From Burkholderia sp. Nafp2/4-1b (GTDB lineage Bacteria > Pseudomonadota > Gammaproteobacteria > Burkholderiales > Burkholderiaceae): a stretch of 64,000 bases of DNA. A model generated the notes under the pieces. The model ran no database searches, had not been told where the DNA came from, and saw only the letters and a program-made list of their open reading frames with translations. The position numbers and the translations under genes are program-made. The stretch is from positions 124,001 through 188,000 of the forward strand of contig NZ_ML058615.1 in NCBI RefSeq assembly GCF_003635165.1, in the 5' to 3' direction. Position 1 is the first letter of the stretch. Each line of letters begins with the position of its first letter. Below, piece after piece: positions 25,278 through 32,770 of this stretch.

Positions 25278-26141
25278 TTGGGAAAGCTCGCCCTCGCCGC
25301 GAAAGTCACGCACGTGCCGTCGCTGTATTTGTCGGAGCTCGACGGCCCGCACAAGGGCTGTCGCCAGGCCGCGATCGACGGTCATCATGAAATCGGTCGA
25401 CGCTGCCGGGAACTCGGTGTCGACACGATCGTGGTGTTCGACGTTCACTGGCTCGTCAACAGCGAATATCACATCAACTGCGCGTCGAAGTTCGAAGGCA
25501 TTTACACGAGCAATGAACTGCCGCACTTCATCAACAACATGAGCTACGCGTACCCGGGCAACACCGAGCTCGGGAATGTGATCGCAGAAGTTGCGAACGA
25601 GATGGGTGTGAAGACGCGGGCGCACAGCCAGACGTCGCTGGATCTCGAATACGGCACGCTGGTTCCGATGCGATACATGAACGCGGACCAGCACTTCAAG
25701 ACCGTGTCGATCTCCGGCTGGTGCATGTGGCACGACCTGCCGACGAGCGCGCGTTTCGGCCTGGCGGTGCGCAAGGCAATCGAGGAGCGCTACGACGGCA
25801 CCGTCGCGATTCTTGCAAGCGGCTCGCTCAGCCATCGCTTCGCAAGCAACGGCACGGCCGAACAGTTCATGCACAAGGTGTGGGATCCGTTCCTCGAGCA
25901 AACCGATCGGCACGTGGTGTCGCTGTGGGAGAAAGGCGACTGGAAAACGTTCTGCGGGATGCTGCCGCTCTACAACGAAAAGTGCTGGGGCGAGGGCGGC
26001 ATGCACGACACGGCGATGCTGCTCGGCGCGCTCGGCTGGGATCGCTACGAAGGCAAGGCCGAGGTGATTACCCCGTATTTCGGCAGTTCCGGCACCGGCC
26101 AGATCAACGCGATCCTGCCGGTCACACCATTGCCCGTCTGA
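25278..26141 (+). CDS. hpaD: 3,4-dihydroxyphenylacetate 2,3-dioxygenase (LigB-type)
   Basis: A 287-residue class III extradiol dioxygenase. The N-terminal KVTHVPS holds the first iron ligand histidine (His12), with further pathway-typical stretches VVFDVHWLVNSEYH and ASGSLSHRF. It opens the homoprotocatechuate ring to 5-carboxymethyl-2-hydroxymuconate semialdehyde. The start is a TTG at 25278 behind AAGGAGACACAAA; no ATG is available nearby in frame. The 56-bp gap after hpaE is the largest in this operon but shows no terminator. Confidence 0.92.
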   Translation: MGKLALAAKVTHVPSLYLSELDGPHKGCRQAAIDGHHEIGRRCRELGVDTIVVFDVHWLVNSEYHINCASKFEGIYTSNELPHFINNMSYAYPGNTELGNVIAEVANEMGVKTRAHSQTSLDLEYGTLVPMRYMNADQHFKTVSISGWCMWHDLPTSARFGLAVRKAIEERYDGTVAILASGSLSHRFASNGTAEQFMHKVWDPFLEQTDRHVVSLWEKGDWKTFCGMLPLYNEKCWGEGGMHDTAMLLGALGWDRYEGKAEVITPYFGSSGTGQINAILPVTPLPV

Positions 26142-26157
26142 TCATTGGGAGCAGAAG

Positions 26158-26559
26158 ATGCCACACCTCACACTCGAATACAGCAACAACCTGGCGGACG
26201 AGGACAGCATCGCGCTGCTGTGCCGCAAGCTCGCGCAAAGTCTCGACGCGCAGCGCGACGGCGACCGACAGGTCTTCCCGCTAGGCGGGATCCGCGTCCG
26301 CGCGCTGCGCTGCGACGCATTCTGCATCGCGGACGACCGGATCGAGGGCGCCGCGTTCCTGCACGGGAACCTGAAGATCGCGGCCGGACGTTCCGAGGCT
26401 GTGAAGCGGGCAGCCGGCGATGCGCTGTTCGACATCATCAAGCAGCACTTCGCCGATACGTTCGACCGGCAGGGGCTGGCGTTGTCGCTGGAGATCAATG
26501 AATTCAGCGAGGCCGGCAGCTGGAAGCACAACAATCTTCATGCGCGTCTGAAGGCCTGA
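26158..26559 (+). CDS. hpaF: 5-carboxymethyl-2-hydroxymuconate delta-isomerase
   Basis: A 133-residue member of the tautomerase superfamily that begins Met-Pro, so Pro2 becomes the catalytic N-terminal proline after Met removal (MPHLTLEYSNN). HpaF isomerises 5-carboxymethyl-2-hydroxymuconate before decarboxylation. It lies 16 bp after hpaD and 20 bp before hpaH. The size and N terminus match the family well. Confidence 0.92.
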   Translation: MPHLTLEYSNNLADEDSIALLCRKLAQSLDAQRDGDRQVFPLGGIRVRALRCDAFCIADDRIEGAAFLHGNLKIAAGRSEAVKRAAGDALFDIIKQHFADTFDRQGLALSLEINEFSEAGSWKHNNLHARLKA

Positions 26560-26579
26560 GCGCGAAGGGCAAGTTCATC

Positions 26580-27383
26580 ATGTTGGATCAAGCGACAATC
26601 CGCGAACTCGCGGCGAAGCTCGAGCATGCGGAAAAGACGCGCACGCAATTGCGCCATTTCTCCGCGGCTTACCCCGAGATGACGATCGAGGACGGGTACG
26701 CGATCCAGCGCGAGTGGGTGAAGATGAAGCTCGACGCCGGGCACGTGATCAAGGGCCGCAAGATCGGCCTGACCTCGCGTGCGATGCAGCGTGCGTCGCA
26801 GATCACCGAGCCGGATTACGCGCCGCTGCTCGACAGCATGTTCATCGAAGGCGGTCAGGACATTCCGGCGGATCGATTCATCGCGCCGCGCGTCGAGGTG
26901 GAACTCGCGTTCATTCTCAGCAAGCCGCTGAAGGGTCCGAACGTGACGCTGTTCGACGTGCTGGACGCGACTGCCTACGTGACGCCCGCCGTCGAGATCA
27001 TCGACGCGCGCATCGAGCAGTTCGATCGGGATACGAAGGCACCCCGCAAGGTGTTCGACACGATTTCCGACTTTGCGGCCAATGCCGGGGTCGTGATGGG
27101 CGGCCGACCGGTGCGTCCGATGGAAGTCGACCTCCGATGGGTCGGCGCGTTGCTGTACAAGAACGGTGCCGTGGAAGAGAGCGGTCTCGCGGCAGCGGTG
27201 CTCAACCACCCCGCGACGGGCGTGGCGTGGCTCGCGAACAAGATCGCACCGTACGACGAGAGCCTGAACGAAGGCGACGTGATTCTCAGCGGCTCGTTCA
27301 CGAGCCCGATTCCGGCGCGCGCGGGCGATACGTTTCACGTCGACTACGGCCCGCTCGGCGGCATCGCGTTCAAGTTCGTCTAA
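26580..27383 (+). CDS. hpaH: 2-oxohept-3-ene-1,7-dioate hydratase
   Basis: A 267-residue hydratase of the MhpD/HpaH family with GYAIQREWVKMKL, KGRKIGLTSRAMQ, VEVELAFILSKPL (acidic metal ligands) and a terminal GDTFHVDYGPLG. HpaH adds water to 2-oxohept-3-ene-1,7-dioate, giving the 4-hydroxy product used by HpaI. The ATG at 26580 is 20 bp after hpaF and 5' to hpaI by 19 bp, in standard pathway order. Confidence 0.93.
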   Translation: MLDQATIRELAAKLEHAEKTRTQLRHFSAAYPEMTIEDGYAIQREWVKMKLDAGHVIKGRKIGLTSRAMQRASQITEPDYAPLLDSMFIEGGQDIPADRFIAPRVEVELAFILSKPLKGPNVTLFDVLDATAYVTPAVEIIDARIEQFDRDTKAPRKVFDTISDFAANAGVVMGGRPVRPMEVDLRWVGALLYKNGAVEESGLAAAVLNHPATGVAWLANKIAPYDESLNEGDVILSGSFTSPIPARAGDTFHVDYGPLGGIAFKFV

Positions 27384-27402
27384 GAGGCCATAAGGAGCCG
27401 GC

Positions 27403-28209
27403 ATGGAGCGAGTCAGGAATTCATTCAAGCGAGCGCTGGCCGAAGGCACGCCGCAGTTCGGCCTGTGGGCCGCGCTCGCGGATCCGTACGTGGTGGAGTT
27501 GCTTGCGACGGCCGGCTTCGACTGGCTGCTGATCGACAACGAGCACGCGCCGAACGACGTGCGCAGCACGCTCGCGCAATTGCAAGCGGTAGCCGCGTAC
27601 CCGACGCATCCGATCGTGCGCCCGGTCAAGAGCGATACGGCGCTGATCAAGCAGTTTCTCGATATCGGCGCGCAGACCTTGCTGCTGCCGATGATCGACA
27701 CGGTCGAGCAAGCGCGCGAAGCGGTCGCGGCGACCCGCTACCCGCCTCACGGCGTGCGTGGTGTCGGCAGTGCGCTGGCGCGGGCATCGCGATGGAACCG
27801 GGTGCCGGATTACCTGGCTACCGCCAGCGACGAGCTGTGCGTGCTGGTGCAGGTCGAAACCGTCACGGGGCTCGCGAATCTCGACGCGATCGCGAAGGTC
27901 GACGGGGTCGATGGCGTGTTCTTCGGGCCGGCGGATCTGAGCGCTTCGATGGGTTTCCTCGGCAAGCCGGGCGAGGACTCGGTTCGCAACGCCATTCGCG
28001 ACGGCATCCGGACGGTGCGCCAGGCCGGCAAGGCCGCGGGCGTACTCGCGCCGGACCGCGCGTTTGCAAACGAGTATCTGGAAGCCGGCGCGACCTTCGT
28101 TGCGGTCGGCACCGATACGGGATTGTTGAGCGCGGCGTCCGCGCGGCTCGCGGCGAGCTACAAGGGCGACGGTGCAGCGCGACCGGGCGCTGAACGGGGC
28201 GGGTACTGA
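27403..28209 (+). CDS. hpaI: 4-hydroxy-2-oxoheptanedioate aldolase
   Basis: A 268-residue class II pyruvate aldolase of the HpaI/HpcH family. DNEHAP (about 45-50), the Arg73 region and FFGPADLSASMG hold the active-site and metal-binding residues. It splits 4-hydroxy-2-oxoheptanedioate into pyruvate and succinate semialdehyde, ending the pathway. It is last in the operon and is followed within 15 bp by a rho-independent terminator. Confidence 0.93.
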   Translation: MERVRNSFKRALAEGTPQFGLWAALADPYVVELLATAGFDWLLIDNEHAPNDVRSTLAQLQAVAAYPTHPIVRPVKSDTALIKQFLDIGAQTLLLPMIDTVEQAREAVAATRYPPHGVRGVGSALARASRWNRVPDYLATASDELCVLVQVETVTGLANLDAIAKVDGVDGVFFGPADLSASMGFLGKPGEDSVRNAIRDGIRTVRQAGKAAGVLAPDRAFANEYLEAGATFVAVGTDTGLLSAASARLAASYKGDGAARPGAERGGY

Positions 28210-28221
28210 AGATCGGGAAAG

Positions 28222-28244
28222 CCGCCGGGAGACCGGCGGTTTTT
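28222..28244 (+). terminator. Rho-independent terminator of the hpa operon
   Basis: A 7-bp perfect stem CCGCCGG/CCGGCGG with a GAGA tetraloop is followed by TTTTT, 12 bp after the hpaI stop. It cleanly separates the hpa operon from the next GntR gene. Confidence 0.85.
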
Positions 28245-28322
28245 CGTTTCAGGACGTTGGTCGCATGGAGTTGTCGCGGCGTGCACCCGGACCGCGAGCG
28301 GACGGTCGCCCCATCACCGGCA

Positions 28323-28339
28323 TATAATTCCAACATTGG
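28323..28339 (+). promoter_or_regulatory. GntR-gene promoter with palindromic autoregulatory site
   Basis: A consensus -10 TATAAT at 28323-28328 is followed directly by the palindrome CCAACATTGG at 28330-28339, 18 bp before the GntR-family ATG. A near-identical palindrome, CTAACATTAG, is in the promoter of the operon downstream of the regulator. No good -35 box is seen. Confidence 0.5.
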
Positions 28340-28356
28340 TTGATTGGGATTATGCG

Positions 28357-29166
28357 ATGACGGAAGAGCGACCCATTGGGGCCGGGCGGGTGGAATTGCC
28401 GGCTGAGCGCGGCGTTGCACAGTATCAGCGGCTGGCGTCCCTGCTGCGGCACCGGATAGCGAACGGCGAGTACCCGCTCGGCACGCAGCTGCCGCCGATC
28501 ACGCAGCTTGCAGACGATCTCGGCGTCGCCGTCGTTACCGTTCGGCAAGCATACGAGCTGCTTTCCAAGGAAGGTTTGGTCCGCAGCCAACGGGGCGTCG
28601 GAACCCACGTTACCGCGCTTCCCGCCGGCACGGCCGACCTCGAGCAGGTAATCAACAACCCCTTCGCCGCGCCGCAGGCGCTCGTCTTCGAGATACTCGA
28701 AGTCCGGCACTGCACCAAGGTGCCGCAGGAGCTGCTCGGGCCCGATGACCGGGCGGTCGACGACTACGTGTGTGTTCGCAAGCTGCACTCGTATTCCGGC
28801 GAGCCATTCTGCTACACCGAAATCTATCTGCCCATTTCGGTATTCGAATCACTGCCCAAGGACACCGCCAGGAAGCGCAAACTGCTTGCCGCGGTGCTCG
28901 ACCAACTGGGCGCGCGCTGCAAACGCTTGCGGCAACGCATGGCCGTGATGCCCGCGGATTTTCCGCTATGCGACATGCTGAAGATTCCGTTTGCGTCGCC
29001 CGTCGCGAAGATCTCGCGGCGCCTGGTCGACGGTAAAGGCAACGTGCTGTACGCCGGTGCCGCCTGGTATCGGGGCGACCGCTACGTCTCCGAGATCGAC
29101 CTCCCGGCTTCCGCGCTGAAAACGGCGCCCGAAATCACCGAACCGCAGCGACGCACTGTCGGATAA
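28357..29166 (+). CDS. GntR/UTRA-family regulator of the downstream cupin-CoA operon
   Basis: A 269-residue GntR regulator of the HutC subfamily. The winged helix is at about 20-85 (YQRLASLLRHRIANGEYPLG, then LADDLGVAVVTVRQAYELL and EGLVRSQRGVGTHV), with a UTRA domain behind it. The ATG at 28357 is chosen over an upstream TTG because it falls just past a -10 and palindrome. It lies head-to-tail with the operon starting at 29430, and a shared YAACATTR palindrome in both promoters suggests it controls itself and that operon. The effector is unknown. Confidence 0.85.
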   Translation: MTEERPIGAGRVELPAERGVAQYQRLASLLRHRIANGEYPLGTQLPPITQLADDLGVAVVTVRQAYELLSKEGLVRSQRGVGTHVTALPAGTADLEQVINNPFAAPQALVFEILEVRHCTKVPQELLGPDDRAVDDYVCVRKLHSYSGEPFCYTEIYLPISVFESLPKDTARKRKLLAAVLDQLGARCKRLRQRMAVMPADFPLCDMLKIPFASPVAKISRRLVDGKGNVLYAGAAWYRGDRYVSEIDLPASALKTAPEITEPQRRTVG

Positions 29167-29193
29167 GTCCGCGACCGTCGGGTAAGCCCGTAC

Positions 29194-29242
29194 TTGACGT
29201 CATTTTGCGCGCACCTAAACTACTAACATTAGGCATTTAGGT
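29194..29242 (+). promoter_or_regulatory. Promoter/operator of the cupin-CoA operon
   Basis: TTGACG at 29194-29199 and TAAACT at 29216-29221 form a plausible sigma-70 promoter with 16-bp spacing. Overlapping the -10 are a 7-bp inverted repeat, ACCTAAA (29213-29219) and TTTAGGT (29236-29242), and nested inside it CTAACATTAG (29223-29232). This resembles the palindrome in front of the GntR gene. The transcript would carry a leader of about 200 bases before the first cupin; I see no reading frame I can support in that leader. Confidence 0.5.
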
Positions 29243-29429
29243 TCAACTCTCCGAAGTTAAATCCTCGCTGGAGTTCGATGCGCATGCGGAACCTTCTCCT
29301 CCTCGCTGCCTCCTTGCTCGCATCGCAAGCAAGGTATGCGGCTCTATATCCGACCAACCCTGTCGCTTCCAGCTTCAGGGCCGCGCAGGCCACGGGCCCG
29401 GCGACGACGACCACCTGGTGCCAGCCCGA

Positions 29430-30191
29430 ATGAAGCCTGTACCTACCGTGATCCGGGCGGCAGACCTTGCCGCCTACGCGCCGGCCAACCATACCGGCAC
29501 CTCCAATGTGCGTGTGATTGGTCCCGAGACCGTCGGCGCGACGGCGCTCGAAGTGCTGGTCGGCACGATCGTGAAATCGCACGGTGCGCGGCCGCACGCG
29601 CATCCCAACCTGGAGCAATGCGCGTACATGATGGAGGGAACCGGCGAGTCCGGGGCCCAGGGGCGCGTGGAAGCGATGGAGCCCGGGACCTGGGCCTACG
29701 TACCGGCAGGCGTGTTCCATTCGTTTCGCGTGACCAGCGAGCAGCCCGGGCGTGTGCTGGTCGTCTATACGCCGCCCTATGGCGAGAATGCCGCGCACAC
29801 GATCACGGAACCGGACGCCGCGCCCGGCACGAGCGGTCCCGGCAAGGTGCGCGTGCTTGCCGTCGGGGATGCTGCAACGGGCACCGTTCCGCTTATCGAC
29901 CGGGAGACCGTTGGCGCGCGCTGGGTCGACATTGCCGCGCTGCGCATGAGCGCCGGCAGCGTATCGGTCTGCAGCACGGAGCCCGATGCCGAGCAGGTTC
30001 TCTACGTGGAGAGCGGGCGGATCGATGCGTGTGTCGACGGGCAGCCCTTCGGTCTCGCCCCGGGCGATTTCCTGTTTGTTCCGCGCGGGGCGGCCGCCTC
30101 CCTGCGCTCGTTGCAGCCTGCGTCCGGCTTCCTTGTCAAAGGGCGCGTTCCACCCACTGCCTTATCTTCACCCACCATCGGAGACAACTGA
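29430..30191 (+). CDS. Bicupin protein of unknown function
   Basis: A 253-residue protein with two cupin barrels. The first contains HAHPNLEQCAYMMEG and PAGVFHSF, a good set of metal ligands. The second (EQVLYVESGRIDACV, GDFLFVPRG) has lost most of the histidines, so only the N-terminal barrel is likely to bind metal. The start at ATG 29430 is tentative, since a GTG at 29418 is in frame and neither has a clear ribosome-binding site. Its stop overlaps the ATG of the next cupin gene by one base (TGATG). It could be an isomerase, dioxygenase or decarboxylase. Confidence 0.72.
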   Translation: MKPVPTVIRAADLAAYAPANHTGTSNVRVIGPETVGATALEVLVGTIVKSHGARPHAHPNLEQCAYMMEGTGESGAQGRVEAMEPGTWAYVPAGVFHSFRVTSEQPGRVLVVYTPPYGENAAHTITEPDAAPGTSGPGKVRVLAVGDAATGTVPLIDRETVGARWVDIAALRMSAGSVSVCSTEPDAEQVLYVESGRIDACVDGQPFGLAPGDFLFVPRGAAASLRSLQPASGFLVKGRVPPTALSSPTIGDN

Positions 30192-30739
30192 TGAACGCAC
30201 GGATTCTCTCGCAGCCCGCCACGTCCACCGGCGCCCCGCTGCCGCTGCCCGCTCTGCCGCAGGACAAGCTCCTGACCGTCAACATCGAGCAGATTCCGCT
30301 GATCAAGGATGTCTTCCCGGGCATCCACATCAGGCCGCTGCGCCTGGACCTGGAGCGCGGCGAATGGGTCATCATGGCCATCCTGGAACCCGGCTGCTCG
30401 CTGCCGATTCACTACCACACCGGTACGGCACAGGTGTGGACGATCCAGGGCCGCTGGATGTATCGCGAATACCCCGATCAGCCGCAAACGGCGGGCTCCT
30501 ATCTGTACGAGCCTGGCGGCTCGGTGCATACCTTCTACACCCCGGCGGACAACACCGAGGACACCATCACCATTGCCTGGATCGAGGGCGCGCAAGTCAG
30601 TTTCAACGAGGACGGCACGTTCCATTCGCTCAATGATGCGGTCTCGATGCGGTACGCGATCGAAGCGCTCGCGGCGGCGCGCGACATCGGGCCGGTGCCC
30701 TACATCCGCGGCAATGGTGCCGACGTAGCCGGTAACTGA
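30191..30739 (+). CDS. Cupin dioxygenase resembling 2,4'-dihydroxyacetophenone dioxygenase
   Basis: A 182-residue single-cupin protein with LPIHYHTGTAQVWTIQGRW (metal-binding His-X-His and Gln) and EPGGSVHTFYTP carrying the third histidine. Proteins with this layout are usually called 2,4'-dihydroxyacetophenone dioxygenase family, enzymes that cleave a C-C bond next to a carbonyl using iron and O2. The gene is translationally coupled to the preceding bicupin and followed within 22 bp by a CoA-transferase gene. Whether this copy acts on an aromatic ketone is unknown. Confidence 0.75.
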   Translation: MNARILSQPATSTGAPLPLPALPQDKLLTVNIEQIPLIKDVFPGIHIRPLRLDLERGEWVIMAILEPGCSLPIHYHTGTAQVWTIQGRWMYREYPDQPQTAGSYLYEPGGSVHTFYTPADNTEDTITIAWIEGAQVSFNEDGTFHSLNDAVSMRYAIEALAAARDIGPVPYIRGNGADVAGN

Positions 30740-30761
30740 CCGAAAGAGGAGCACGGGCCAG

Positions 30762-32009
30762 ATGAAAAACGACTCCGACCGAGGCGGACCGCTCGCGGGC
30801 TTGCGCATTGTCGATATCACCGAAGTCGTCATGGGACCTTCGGCCACACAGATGCTGGCCGACCTTGGCGCCGATGTGATCAAGGTCGAGCCCCCCGGCG
30901 GCGACATGCTGCGCGCCACCGGTCCTGGCGGGCGCGCGGGCGCTGGCCCGCTGTTCCTCAACCTGAACCGCAACAAGCGCAGCATCGTGCTGGATCTGAA
31001 ACACCCCGAAGGAAAGGAGGCGCTGCTGAAGCTGGCGCAGACGGCCGACGCGCTGGTCTACAACGTGCGGCCGCAGGCGATGAAGCGCCTCGGGCTCGAC
31101 TACGACGTGCTGCGGCAGGTGAACCCGCGCCTGATTTATGTTGGCACGTTCGGTTTCAGCCAGCGCGGCCGCTATGCGGACATGCGCGCGTTCGACGACC
31201 TGATCCAGGCGGCCGTCGCCATCCCCGAAGCCAGCGTACGGGCCGGTTCGGACGTGCCGCGCTATGCCCCGCTCAATCTGTCGGACCGGGCGACGGGCCT
31301 GTACGCGTTCGGTGTGATCTGCGCGGCGCTGCTCGCGCGCGAACGCACCGGCCGCGGCCAGCCGGTCGACGTGCCGATGTTCGAAACGACCGCGCAGATG
31401 ATGCTGGGCGACCATCTGTACGGCCACACGTTCGTCCCGCCGCGCGGCGGCTTCGGCTATCCGCGGCTGCTCAACCCTCAGCGCCGGCCGTACGCCACGC
31501 AGGACGGCCTCGTGTGCCTCGTCGTCTACACCGACGAGCAGTGGAAAGCGTTCATGCGCGTGATCGGCGAAGCCCAGCTATTCGAGAGCGACCCGCGGTT
31601 TGCCGATGGTGAAACGCGCACGCAGCACGTCGAGGCGTTGTACCAGATCCTCTCTGATGCGCTGAAAACGAAGACCACGCAGCAATGGCGCGAACTGCTG
31701 GAGCCGCTCGGTATTCCGGTATTGTCGGCACACACCTTCGAGTCGCTGCTCGACGATCCGCACCTGCAGGACATCGGGTTCTTTCAGCAACTCGAACATC
31801 CCACCGAGGGGGTGCTGCGAACCCTGGCGGTGCCCAGCGAATGGCCGCAAACACCACTGCCGCCGCTGCGGCCGCCGCCTTTGCTGGGCGAGCACAGCGC
31901 GCAAGTGCTGGCCGAAGCCGGCTACTCGCCCCAGCAGATCCGCGAGATGGTGCAGGCGGGTGTGACGCACGTGGCGGCGTGTAGCGAGTCAACGGGAGTC
32001 GCAGCATGA
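30762..32009 (+). CDS. CaiB/BaiF family CoA-transferase
   Basis: A 415-residue class III CoA-transferase with IVDITEVVMGPSATQML, KVEPPGGDMLR, NRNKRSIVLDLK (about 69-80) and the catalytic aspartate in LNLSDRATG (Asp175). It would activate the acid of this pathway to its CoA ester. Its stop overlaps the ATG of the enoyl-CoA hydratase by four bases, showing tight coupling. It is a different subgroup from the CoA-transferase at 1969-3120, and the two pathways appear unrelated. Confidence 0.9.
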   Translation: MKNDSDRGGPLAGLRIVDITEVVMGPSATQMLADLGADVIKVEPPGGDMLRATGPGGRAGAGPLFLNLNRNKRSIVLDLKHPEGKEALLKLAQTADALVYNVRPQAMKRLGLDYDVLRQVNPRLIYVGTFGFSQRGRYADMRAFDDLIQAAVAIPEASVRAGSDVPRYAPLNLSDRATGLYAFGVICAALLARERTGRGQPVDVPMFETTAQMMLGDHLYGHTFVPPRGGFGYPRLLNPQRRPYATQDGLVCLVVYTDEQWKAFMRVIGEAQLFESDPRFADGETRTQHVEALYQILSDALKTKTTQQWRELLEPLGIPVLSAHTFESLLDDPHLQDIGFFQQLEHPTEGVLRTLAVPSEWPQTPLPPLRPPPLLGEHSAQVLAEAGYSPQQIREMVQAGVTHVAACSESTGVAA

Positions 32010-32770
32010 GCGAACTTGTGCACGTCAGCCGGCAGGATGGGCGGCTAATGCTCACCATTGACCGCCCGGAGCGCCGGAATGCACTCAACGCGGAAGTGAT
32101 CGGCACCTTGCAGGATGCACTTGATCGCGCCCGATCGGACGAGACGATTCGCGCCGTGGTGCTCAGCGGCGCAGGCGACGACGCGTTCTGTGCCGGCGCC
32201 GACCTGGGCGGGGATGCGTTCGCGTTCGACTACGCGATGCCGAACAGCGCCTATGCCAACCTGCTGCGCACGGCCCGCACGCTGAACGTGCCGCTCGTCG
32301 CGCGCGTCAACGGCGCCTGCATGGCCGGCGGCATGGGGCTGCTCGCCATCTGCGATCTCGCGATCAGCACCCGGCATGCCACGTTCGGCTTGCCGGAGGC
32401 GAAGGTGGGCGTGTTCCCGATGCAGGTGCTTGCCGTGCTGCAGGCTCAGTTGCCGCAACGCTGCCTGGCGCAGCTGTGTCTGACGGGCGAGCCCATCGAC
32501 GCGGCGCGGGCACGCGAGATCGGTCTGGTGAATGAGGTGGCCGACGACCTCGATGCTGCACTCGAGCGCCTGCTGGCGCGGCTGCTCGCCAACTCGCCCA
32601 CCGCGCTGCGGCGCGGCATGTATGCGATGAAGGCGATGCGTTCGATGTCCTTCGAAGAGGCGATTGCGTTTGGCGAAGGGCAGCTCGGCCTGCTGGCACT
32701 CACCCGCGATGCGCGCGAGGGCGTGGCTGCATTCAAGGAAAAAAGGAAACCGCAATGGACGGGCAAATGA
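32006..32770 (+). CDS. Enoyl-CoA hydratase/isomerase
   Basis: A 254-residue crotonase-family protein. The oxyanion-hole segments are AGDDAFCAGADLGG and NGACMAGGMGLLAICDLAI, then FGLPEAKVGVFPMQ with the catalytic glutamate region. The C-terminal region is complete. It starts inside the CoA-transferase stop (ATGA) and ends 15 bp inside the AtuA-like gene. It would hydrate the unsaturated CoA ester made by the acyl-CoA dehydrogenase encoded further downstream. Confidence 0.9.
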   Translation: MSELVHVSRQDGRLMLTIDRPERRNALNAEVIGTLQDALDRARSDETIRAVVLSGAGDDAFCAGADLGGDAFAFDYAMPNSAYANLLRTARTLNVPLVARVNGACMAGGMGLLAICDLAISTRHATFGLPEAKVGVFPMQVLAVLQAQLPQRCLAQLCLTGEPIDAARAREIGLVNEVADDLDAALERLLARLLANSPTALRRGMYAMKAMRSMSFEEAIAFGEGQLGLLALTRDAREGVAAFKEKRKPQWTGK

